A DNA stretch of 30,072 bases from CAZSXS01 sp964611385. Its GTDB lineage: Bacteria > Bacillota > Clostridia > Lachnospirales > CAYPQA01. The notes beneath the pieces were generated by a model. The model saw nothing but the letters and a program-made list of their open reading frames with translations, did no database searches and was not told the origin of the DNA. Positions within the stretch are counted from its first letter, which is position 1. Each line of letters begins with the position of its first letter. Location of the stretch: positions 1 to 30,072 of the forward strand of contig CAZSXS010000044.1 in assembly GCA_964611385.1 (NCBI GenBank). Reading direction: 5' to 3'. The position numbers and the translations under genes are program-made. Of the stretch, positions 7,781 through 14,051 are shown in pieces.

Positions 7781-9751
7781 TTAGCCATGATCATTCATAT
7801 TTAGCTTTTTTAAGCTAACCAACAGCACTGAGATATCCGCGGGGGAAACCCCAGTAATCCGTGAGGCTTGTCCAATGTTGTCCGGCTTGATTGCATTTAG
7901 CTTCTGTCTGGCCTCCAGACGAAGGCCGGTAAATTGGTTGTAATCAATATCTTTGGGCAAGCTGTAGCGCTCTATTTTTTTGAAATGTTCTACCTGTTGA
8001 AGCTGGCGGTCAATATAACCTTTGTATTTAATTAAAATATTGACTTCTTCCTTCTCGGCTTCATTTAATACTATCTTGCTTCTTCCGGGATCCAGAGTTT
8101 CAAGACTTTGATAAGATAACTCTGGACGCTTGATTAGTTCCGAAAGCCGAATACCAGTAGAGATGGGCGTGCTGTTCTTTTCAGATAAAAACTGATTGAC
8201 CACTTCGCTGGGGGCGATAATGCAGCCCTCCACCCGCTTGATCTCTGTTTCAATATTCGTCATTTTGGTCTGGAAACGTTGATACCGTTCCTTACTGATC
8301 AGTCCAGCCTGATAGCCAAGGGCTGTTAGACGCATGTCTGCGTTGTCCTGCCTTAAGAGTAGACGGTATTCAGAACGGGAGGTCAGCATTCGGTAAGGTT
8401 CTCTTGTGCCCTTTGTTACCAGATCGTCAATCAGTACCCCAATGTAAGCCTGAGAGCGATCCAGAAGTAGAGGTTCCTTTCCTTGAACCAAGAGTGCAGC
8501 ATTAATACCAGCGATCAGCCCCTGGGCGGCCGCTTCTTCGTAGCCAGATGATCCATTGAATTGCCCAGCACTAAAGAGACCCTGAAAATTCTTGAACTCC
8601 AGACTGATCTTCAACTCTGTGGCATCCAGGCAGTCATACTCGATGGCATAACCTGTACGGGTAAAGCGGCAGTTATGCAGCCCAGGAATCGTGCGGTACA
8701 TGGCCACCTGTACATCCTCTGGAAGAGAAGTGGACATGCCCGATACGTATAACTCGTTGGTATACAATCCTTCCGGCTCCACAAAGATCTGGTGCCTTTC
8801 CTTATCCGAAAAACGAACAACTTTATCCTCAATGGAAGGGCAATATCGAGTGCCTACCCCTTCTATCACCCCAGCATACAGGGGGGAGCGGTGAAGATTT
8901 TTCCGGATCAGTTCATGGGTTTCTTCATTAGTATAGGTTAGATAACAGGGCACCTGCTCACGCGTTAGACTTTCAGCTGTGTTTTCAAAAGAAAAGGGCG
9001 TGATTTTGTCATCACCCTCCTGTCTTTCCATTTGAGTAAAATCAACGGAGCGACGATCAATACGTGCAGGCGTTCCTGTTTTAAAACGCAATAAACGTAT
9101 TCCTTCATGAACCAGACAATCATAAAGCATGGTGGAAGCCCGAAGTCCATTTGGCCCTCCTGTAATAATTGTATCCCCGTAAAGGCAACGAGCACGCAAA
9201 TACGTTCCTAAAGCAAGAACTACAGCCTTGCAATAATACTTTTCCCCAGACTCAGTAACGACACCCCTTACTTGCTTACGACGCTTTGAGGGGGCAGGGC
9301 TGGCTAGATTTTGAGGTTGATCCTGAGATTCATTCAAAAGCTCACTCTCTCCTTGAACTTCTTCCAGTAGCAAGCTGCATACTTCGCCTTGACGTATGCT
9401 TAGATTTTCGGTGTTTTCCAGTGTCCATTTCATGGAACGGGAATACTCCATCTTGTCAGCCTGAGCTCGTAAGGAATGTACGGCAGGGCCTTTTCCTACG
9501 TTCAGCATACGACTTTGTAGAAAGGTTTTGTCAATGTTTTTGCCCATTTCCCCCCCAAGGGCATCAATCTCTCGAACCAGATGTCCCTTTGAGCTGCCGC
9601 CAATATTGGGGTTGCAGGGCATCATGGCAATGCTGTCTATGTTTAGAACAAACAGGATCGTCCTACAACCCAGTCTTGCAGAAGCAAGAGCAGCCTCACA
9701 ACCGGCATGACCGCCGCCAACGACAATTACATCAACATTATTTTCCAACAC
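7781..9751 (-). CDS. mnmG: tRNA wobble-uridine modification enzyme MnmG (GidA)
   Basis: FAD-dependent partner of MnmE that installs the carboxymethylaminomethyl group on U34 of certain tRNAs. The Rossmann motif GGGHAG is at 12-17, followed by NPNIGGSSKGHLVREIDALGG, FKTGTPARI, and the second signature PYRMLTSRSEYRLLLRQDNAD. The C-terminal helical domain binds MnmE. Length is 656 residues, about 30 more than usual, because of a polar insert (about 130-160, QDQPQNLASPAPSKRRKQ) between two strands of the FAD domain. Start: a frame-open TTG at 9763 lies within the Shine-Dalgarno GAGGAG, so GTG at 9751 or TTG at 9748, four and seven bases after it, are better. It overlaps the end of mnmE by 14 bases. 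Confidence 0.95.
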   Translation of the reverse strand: MLENNVDVIVVGGGHAGCEAALASARLGCRTILFVLNIDSIAMMPCNPNIGGSSKGHLVREIDALGGEMGKNIDKTFLQSRMLNVGKGPAVHSLRAQADKMEYSRSMKWTLENTENLSIRQGEVCSLLLEEVQGESELLNESQDQPQNLASPAPSKRRKQVRGVVTESGEKYYCKAVVLALGTYLRARCLYGDTIITGGPNGLRASTMLYDCLVHEGIRLLRFKTGTPARIDRRSVDFTQMERQEGDDKITPFSFENTAESLTREQVPCYLTYTNEETHELIRKNLHRSPLYAGVIEGVGTRYCPSIEDKVVRFSDKERHQIFVEPEGLYTNELYVSGMSTSLPEDVQVAMYRTIPGLHNCRFTRTGYAIEYDCLDATELKISLEFKNFQGLFSAGQFNGSSGYEEAAAQGLIAGINAALLVQGKEPLLLDRSQAYIGVLIDDLVTKGTREPYRMLTSRSEYRLLLRQDNADMRLTALGYQAGLISKERYQRFQTKMTNIETEIKRVEGCIIAPSEVVNQFLSEKNSTPISTGIRLSELIKRPELSYQSLETLDPGRSKIVLNEAEKEEVNILIKYKGYIDRQLQQVEHFKKIERYSLPKDIDYNQFTGLRLEARQKLNAIKPDNIGQASRITGVSPADISVLLVSLKKLNMNDHG

Positions 9752-11123
9752 AGAACTCCTCAAATATTTTATTTACGATGTCAACAGAGACACTTTCACC
9801 CGTAATTTCCCCCAAGGCATAATAAACATCCCTTAATAGAACAGAGGCCAAATCTTCAGTCAAGTCTAAAGATGAGAGTAAGGTTTCTATAGCTTCTTGT
9901 GCCTTCAATAATGAATTTTTGTGACGAACGCGTGTGAAAAGGGCTTCCTTGCTGACCGAATCGAGATATTCATTTTGATTATAGAGTGCTTGAAAGGCAT
10001 CCTGAATCTTGCTTAGGGCGGCATCAGATGTTTTCAAAGAAAGCTCTACAATCTTTGCATCAGGCAATAGCTCCAAGACTTCCTTGGCAAAAAGCTTTTG
10101 ACCCAAGTCCAACTTATTGATGACGACAATGATTCTTTTATCTCGAATTAAGCTGATAATTTCTAAATCTTCTTGTTCCAGACTTGCCGATCCGTCCAAT
10201 ACAAGAAAGATCAGATCAGCTCTTTGAGCCTGTTCCTTCGAACGGCTTACGCCAATAGCTTCTACAGGTTCGTCGGTCTTTCGGATTCCAGCAGTGTCTG
10301 CCAACCTCAGACTGATTCCGTTAATTTGAATATACTCAAAGAGCAAATCCCTGGTGGTTCCCGGAATGTGAGTAACGATGGCCCGCTCCTCTTGCAAGAG
10401 CGCGTTTAAAAGAGATGACTTTCCTACATTGGGTCGGCCCAATATCGCAGTCTCAATACCGTCCCGAATCAGTTTCCCCTTCTCAAAGTCCTTGAGAAGT
10501 TTTTTTATGTCCTCCAGCAAACTCTGTAGGTCTTCTTGAACCCTTTCCAGGTTTTTAAATTCCATCTCATATTCGGGATAATCAATGGAGGCATCTATGT
10601 GCGCTAGAAGCAAAAGAATCTGCTCTCTTTTTTTTGCTATTTCCCGGGAAATATTTCCCTGTAGTTGCTCTACAGCAAGCTTTGCAGACGTTTTTGTCTT
10701 GGCATTGATCAGATCAATAACAGCCTCAGCCTGGGTCAAATCAATCCGCCCGTTTAAGAAAGCGCGCTTGGTAAATTCTCCAGGTTCGGATAAGACGGCC
10801 CCCGCTAAAAGCAGCTGCTCCAAAACACTCTGCACCACTCGAAATCCACCATGGCAGTTGATTTCAACCATATCCTCGCGGGTGTAGGTTTTTGGGGCAA
10901 GCATAATCCCCAGCATCACTTCATCAATAACCTGCCCGTTCTGGTCATGTATATGGCCATAGGTGAGGGTATGGGATTTTGGGTAAAAGGGACGTGATTT
11001 ACCATCCACCTTGCCTGGCCTGAAGCACTTTTTAATGATCTCGAGAGCCTGGTCTCCGCTCATGCGGACGATGCCTATCCCACCGTTGGCTAGTGGTGTT
11101 GAAATCGCTGCAATTGTGCTCAT
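9738..11123 (-). CDS. mnmE: tRNA modification GTPase MnmE (TrmE)
   Basis: A 461-residue GTPase that works with MnmG on the wobble uridine of tRNAs. Residues 1-120 are the folate-binding dimer domain (STPLANGGIGIVRMSG, EINCHGG). The G domain has G1 GRPNVGKSS (about 228-236), GTTRD, G3 DTAGIR and G4 NKLD. The C-terminus is FCVGK with C458, the conserved cysteine of the family. All elements of the active site are present and the length is normal. The start ATG overlaps the khpB stop as ATGA, with AAGGATAGG just upstream, so translation is probably coupled. The gene overlaps mnmG downstream. Confidence 0.97.
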   Translation of the reverse strand: MSTIAAISTPLANGGIGIVRMSGDQALEIIKKCFRPGKVDGKSRPFYPKSHTLTYGHIHDQNGQVIDEVMLGIMLAPKTYTREDMVEINCHGGFRVVQSVLEQLLLAGAVLSEPGEFTKRAFLNGRIDLTQAEAVIDLINAKTKTSAKLAVEQLQGNISREIAKKREQILLLLAHIDASIDYPEYEMEFKNLERVQEDLQSLLEDIKKLLKDFEKGKLIRDGIETAILGRPNVGKSSLLNALLQEERAIVTHIPGTTRDLLFEYIQINGISLRLADTAGIRKTDEPVEAIGVSRSKEQAQRADLIFLVLDGSASLEQEDLEIISLIRDKRIIVVINKLDLGQKLFAKEVLELLPDAKIVELSLKTSDAALSKIQDAFQALYNQNEYLDSVSKEALFTRVRHKNSLLKAQEAIETLLSSLDLTEDLASVLLRDVYYALGEITGESVSVDIVNKIFEEFCVGK

Positions 11124-11827
11124 TGCCTATCCTTTTTCCAATCCTTGTTGTATCTGCTTTCTGCCCCAGACTTACCCTCCGATGAAGTTCTGTGATCTCT
11201 TGAGGATTTTTGATCCTTTAAGGAAATAACAATGTATCGGTTGGGCTCATCACCCTCGCTATAGGTGCAGATGCTTCGATCGCCTTGCAAGGCGGCATGT
11301 ATAATACGCCTTTCATATGAGCTCATAGGCTCCAAATAGACGCTTTTCTTTGTCATCTTTACCTTCTTTGCCAGATTAAGCGCTAAGGTTTCCAAGGTTT
11401 CTTTTCTTTTTTTTCTGTAGTTTTCCGCGTCCAGATTAATAGATACATAAGGTGCATCGCCTTTGTTGACCACCAGCCCGATCAAATACTGTAAGGCATC
11501 TAAGGTTTGTCCGTGCTTTCCGATCAAGATACCGACCTGTTCGCCAGTTAAATTTATGTTAAGTTGCTTGTCTTTTAATTCGGGTTGAATGAGGATTTCA
11601 ACGTTTAGTGTTGCTGCAATTTCCTCCAAAAAAGCCTTAGCAATCATCACGGGATCAAACTTGACAGTAACAGAAATTTTTACAGGCTTGCTTCCTAACC
11701 CCAAAAACCCCTTTGCTCCATGCTCCAAAACCACGATTTCAACCTGATCTTGGGTTACATTCAACTCTTCAAGGGCAGCTCTTGTAGCCTCTTCTAAGGT
11801 TTTACCTGTTTTTTCGATTTTTTTCAT
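11120..11827 (-). CDS. khpB: RNA-binding protein KhpB (Jag, SpoIIIJ-associated)
   Basis: A 235-residue RNA-binding protein with the three-part Jag layout: Jag-N domain (1-50, MKKIEKTGKTLEEATRAAL), a KH domain with the GKHG loop at 103-106, and an R3H domain with R173 and H177 (RRIIH). KhpB with KhpA binds many small RNAs and mRNAs and affects cell elongation in other Firmicutes; the gene classically follows yidC/spoIIIJ. Start: ATG at 11827 is preceded by CAGGAGGGCCAGGAA. A frame-open ATG at 11869 would add 14 residues without family support. The chosen start lies inside the 3' end of yidC (26-base overlap). The polar tail after residue 205 is a basic, low-complexity extension. Confidence 0.94.
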   Translation of the reverse strand: MKKIEKTGKTLEEATRAALEELNVTQDQVEIVVLEHGAKGFLGLGSKPVKISVTVKFDPVMIAKAFLEEIAATLNVEILIQPELKDKQLNINLTGEQVGILIGKHGQTLDALQYLIGLVVNKGDAPYVSINLDAENYRKKRKETLETLALNLAKKVKMTKKSVYLEPMSSYERRIIHAALQGDRSICTYSEGDEPNRYIVISLKDQKSSRDHRTSSEGKSGAESRYNKDWKKDRQ

Positions 11828-12836
11828 TTCCTGGCCCTCCTGCGGCACTTTCCTCATTTTTTGGCGCATCTGCTTGCTTATTCATAATAAGCTGTTGGAA
11901 CAATTGAAACACGTTTGTGGTTGTCCAATACAAGCCTACGCCTGCAGGCATGGATATGGTAAACCAACCCATCATCAAAGGCATAAAGATTAACATGATC
12001 TGTTGCTGCATTTTTGCGTTTTTGTCTGCGGATTTGTTTTGCTTGTTCATCAGGTAAGAGGATAAGAAGGTGGTAGCTGCGGCCAAAATCGGGATTAAAA
12101 TCCCAGGCCAAGTCGTACCGGCCATATCCACCAGATTGATACCAAAAAAGTGCTCAATCTGTGTCTTTTCAAGATACAGCTGGTTCAAGGTGGGAGAGTT
12201 GATGGTATCTAAAATTTTATTCCATTCCAAGGTAGTTAATTTGTTAATGACCTTGTTCATGTCCGACAAAATACTGATATCAATGGTCATATTGTTGGGA
12301 ACCTTGGATTTTGCGATGGGAATCATTAAATCAAGATAACCGGAATGGGCTATGATTTCTGTGGAGATCTTATTATAAAGTGTGCCAATGCTGGAAACGA
12401 AAATAAAGGTTTGTTGAAATAAGTAACTAAGAGCAAAGAAAATGGGAAACTGAATAAAGAGAGGGAGACAACCGCTAAAGGGGTTCACTTTGTTTTTAGA
12501 CCAGAGTGTTTGGATTTCAGCGTTCATTTTTTGCTGAATTTCTGGATCTTTGGAGTCCCCGTATTTTTTCTTGATCTTGTCAACTTCGGGTTGAAGCCGT
12601 TGCATAGCCTGCATAGATTTCTGCTGCTTAAAGGCTAAAGGCAACATTATAAATCTTGCCACAATGGTTAACAAAATAATGGAAAAGCCTAATGAATTGG
12701 CTAACGAAAGGTTACTGATAATATTAAAAATAAAATTAATGATAAATCCCAAAACTTGGGTGATTGGCCCCACAATAACGCCGGGTTCTTTTTGAATCAT
12801 CGTATTCAGCAGGGACAGCCATGAAAATGACGACAA
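11802..12836 (-). CDS. yidC: Membrane protein insertase YidC (Oxa1 family)
   Basis: A 344-residue polytopic insertase that places proteins in the cytoplasmic membrane alone or with SecYEG. Hydrophobic segments are seen at about 22-40, 50-70, 125-150, 250-270 and 290-330. R61 in IVARFIMLPL corresponds to the conserved arginine of the substrate groove; the cytoplasmic loop KQQKSMQAMQRLQPEVDKI follows. The region 155-245 between the second and third core helices is longer than in Bacillus SpoIIIJ and probably extracellular. No lipobox is visible at the N-terminus. TTG start, six bases after a perfect GGAGGA. The C-terminal tail is charged (KNEESAAGGPGNEKNRKNR). It sits between yidD and khpB as in other Firmicutes. 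Confidence 0.95.
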   Translation of the reverse strand: MSSFSWLSLLNTMIQKEPGVIVGPITQVLGFIINFIFNIISNLSLANSLGFSIILLTIVARFIMLPLAFKQQKSMQAMQRLQPEVDKIKKKYGDSKDPEIQQKMNAEIQTLWSKNKVNPFSGCLPLFIQFPIFFALSYLFQQTFIFVSSIGTLYNKISTEIIAHSGYLDLMIPIAKSKVPNNMTIDISILSDMNKVINKLTTLEWNKILDTINSPTLNQLYLEKTQIEHFFGINLVDMAGTTWPGILIPILAAATTFLSSYLMNKQNKSADKNAKMQQQIMLIFMPLMMGWFTISMPAGVGLYWTTTNVFQLFQQLIMNKQADAPKNEESAAGGPGNEKNRKNR

Positions 12837-12868
12837 AGAATTTCCTCCTTAATAGACTATACGTTTCA

Positions 12869-13078
12869 CTATGGCAGGTCTACTCCGCCCTTAAAAAATG
12901 GATTGCAGCGCAAAATTCTCAAAATTCCCTTTACGGTTCCCTTAATTATTCCGTATTTAATAACAGCTTGCAGGCAGTAATCCGAACAAGTTGGATAATA
13001 CCTACAAGCATTGGGCAAGAAAGGCGATATGAATTTTTTATACAGCCGAATCGGATATACGTAAATCCTTCTTAACAT
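12869..13078 (-). CDS. yidD: Membrane protein insertion efficiency factor YidD
   Basis: A 69-residue protein with the family's cysteine pattern: C25 and C31 in NACRYYPTCSDYC and C58 in RILRCNPFFKGG. The N-terminal amphipathic segment (IRLYKKFISPFLP) is thought to hold it at the membrane face. It assists YidC in inserting proteins. The ATG overlaps the last codons of rnpA by seven bases and yidC follows after 32 bases, so all three are probably translated from one message. Length is normal (the family usually has 65-85 residues). Confidence 0.96.
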   Translation of the reverse strand: MLRRIYVYPIRLYKKFISPFLPNACRYYPTCSDYCLQAVIKYGIIKGTVKGILRILRCNPFFKGGVDLP

Positions 13079-13425
13079 GAATCACCGTTTTCAACACAGA
13101 GTTTAAGTTTTTTGAGTAGGTGTAGAAGCGAGCTCTGAACCTGCGAGAAGCAGGCTTCGGTAATGGGAACACGGGCAACAAACACATAATCGTTGCATTT
13201 ATGAAACTTTTGTTCATTCAATCGATAAGCTTCTTTAATGAGGCGCGTTGCTCTGCTTCTGACAACACTATTCCCGATCTTTTTACTAACCGTAATGCCC
13301 AGACGGTTGTGGTCCAGATGGTTCGGCAGCGTGATCAACACCAGTAGCTTGTCCGCGGCCGAGGTTCCTTTTTGATACACTTGCTTGAAGTTGTAGTTTT
13401 TTCGCAGGGATTTGGTAAACTGCAT
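13072..13425 (-). CDS. rnpA: Ribonuclease P protein component
   Basis: A 117-residue basic protein, the protein subunit of RNase P, which matures tRNA 5' ends together with the catalytic RNA. MQFTKSLRKNYNFKQVYQKG is the typical N-terminus, and LGITVSKKIGNSVVRSRATRLIKEAYR (42-68) is the signature. The usual RNR motif appears as R56-S57-R58, a substitution of the middle asparagine. The start ATG shares one base with the rpmH stop (TAATG), so translation is coupled. yidD overlaps its end. Confidence 0.96.
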   Translation of the reverse strand: MQFTKSLRKNYNFKQVYQKGTSAADKLLVLITLPNHLDHNRLGITVSKKIGNSVVRSRATRLIKEAYRLNEQKFHKCNDYVFVARVPITEACFSQVQSSLLHLLKKLKLCVENGDSC

Positions 13426-13559
13426 TATGCGCTTAAGCTTACTCTGCCTTTACGGCGGCGTCTTTGAAGCACCTTGCGTCCGTTTTTGGTGCTCATTCTT
13501 TTTCTGAACCCGTGCTCGACACTCCTTTGCTTTTTCTTAGGCTGAAAAGTCATTTTCAT
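13425..13559 (-). CDS. rpmH: 50S ribosomal protein L34
   Basis: A 44-residue, strongly basic protein with the family sequence MKMTFQPKKKQRSVEHGF, then RKRMSTKNGRKVLQRRR and the end GRVSLSA. It is part of the large ribosomal subunit. It is the first gene of the minus-strand block: its ribosome site AAGGAG lies about ten bases upstream, and a near-consensus promoter about 55 bases upstream. Its stop codon overlaps the rnpA start by one base. This gene is below the length usually picked up by simple frame searches. Confidence 0.98.
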   Translation of the reverse strand: MKMTFQPKKKQRSVEHGFRKRMSTKNGRKVLQRRRRKGRVSLSA

Positions 13560-13613
13560 TTTTAGACAGCTCCTTTATTTTTATAGTTACTTATTGAAAG
13601 ATAAGCAGATCGT

Positions 13614-13642
13614 ATTATATTAGAAAATAATTTTTTCGTCAA
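13614..13642 (-). promoter_or_regulatory. Promoter of the rpmH-noc operon
   Basis: On the minus strand, TTGACG (13637-13642) and TATAAT (13614-13619) are spaced by exactly 17 bases. This is the best sigma-A-type promoter in the window and fits a highly expressed ribosomal protein gene. Confidence 0.9.
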
Positions 13643-13687
13643 GTTCTGGTAAGAAAAAAGCTCTTGTAAAACTCCCTAGCCTTTCAC

Positions 13688-13735
13688 TATAAGCCGTCAC
13701 GTTCAATCTTGCACAGCTGAACGTGACGGCTTATA
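13688..13735. repeat. Perfect 18-bp inverted repeat
   Basis: Arms 13688-13705 (TATAAGCCGTCACGTTCA) and 13718-13735 pair without mismatch around a 12-base loop. No T-run follows on either strand, so it is not a classic terminator. It could be an operator, a structured RNA or a dispersed palindromic element. Confidence 0.85.
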
Positions 13736-13763
13736 AAAGAAGCTGCACATTATAAATGAAGGG

Positions 13764-13783
13764 ATTGATAATTTTTTATCAAT
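13764..13783. promoter_or_regulatory. Inverted repeat ATTGATAA-tttt-TTATCAAT
   Basis: A perfect 8-bp inverted repeat with a four-T centre, about 80 bases upstream of the candidate -35 of the sugar operon. It could be a protein-binding site. AT-rich composition makes chance possible. Confidence 0.35.
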
Positions 13784-13845
13784 AGCTACTATATTTAAGC
13801 TAGAGATTTTTACTTTTTGGGCCATTGATTTTTTTGTGAAAGTAC

Positions 13846-13874
13846 TTGATTTTTTTTGAAAAAGGTGTTATTTT
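13846..13874 (+). promoter_or_regulatory. Candidate promoter of the sugar operon
   Basis: TTGATT (13846-13851) and TATTTT (13869-13874) are 17 bases apart, about 180 bases before the phosphorylase start. The -10 is weak. Other pairs in this AT-rich stretch cannot be excluded. Confidence 0.4.
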
Positions 13875-13884
13875 ACTTAGAAAG

Positions 13885-13918
13885 GTTTCTAACATATTTT
13901 TCAAATAAAAATAGAAAC
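13885..13918. promoter_or_regulatory. Inverted repeat GTTTCTA/TAGAAAC downstream of the candidate promoter
   Basis: The 7-bp arms 13885-13891 and 13912-13918 flank AT-rich DNA that can extend the pairing with a bulge. Its place just after the candidate -10 would suit a repressor site, for instance of the LacI-type protein at the end of the operon. It lacks the central CG typical of many LacI operators. Confidence 0.3.
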
Positions 13919-14001
13919 TCAGTCTTTAACCTGTACAAAATTTTTAATCAATTTTTAATTGTATTTGATGCAATGTTTAAAAATACCATGCACCTAGCGG
14001 T

Positions 14002-14025
14002 TATTTGATTTTTTATATGCAAATA
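14002..14025. promoter_or_regulatory. Inverted repeat TATTTG/CAAATA in the leader of the phosphorylase gene
   Basis: Arms 14002-14007 and 14020-14025, with CTAG on both outer sides (13994 and 14027). It ends 15 bases before the Shine-Dalgarno. It may be an operator or a leader hairpin; function unknown. Confidence 0.3.
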
Positions 14026-14051
14026 CCTAGGCCGGATTAAGGAGGAACGTA

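Larger units (their letters stand above)
13643..14051. other. AT-rich divergent spacer between rpmH and the sugar operon
   Basis: Roughly 400 bases with no gene. It holds an 18-bp perfect inverted repeat, a smaller 8-bp one (13764-13783), a candidate promoter and further inverted repeats before the phosphorylase gene. I searched by eye for DnaA boxes (TTATNCACA on either strand) and found none, although dnaA and oriC usually flank rpmH. Confidence 0.65.

Noticed and set aside
9286..9822. 178-codon open frame opposite mnmG and mnmE
   Set aside because: It lies wholly over two well-supported genes, is rich in Cys/Pro/Gln from reverse-frame reading, and has no domain.
13643..14051. Possible replication origin
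   Set aside because: The location beside rpmH suggests it, but I find no DnaA boxes and no dnaA gene.
13643..14051. Catabolite-response (cre) site before the sugar operon
   Set aside because: No stretch matches the cre consensus with the central CG; AT-rich look-alikes are too weak.
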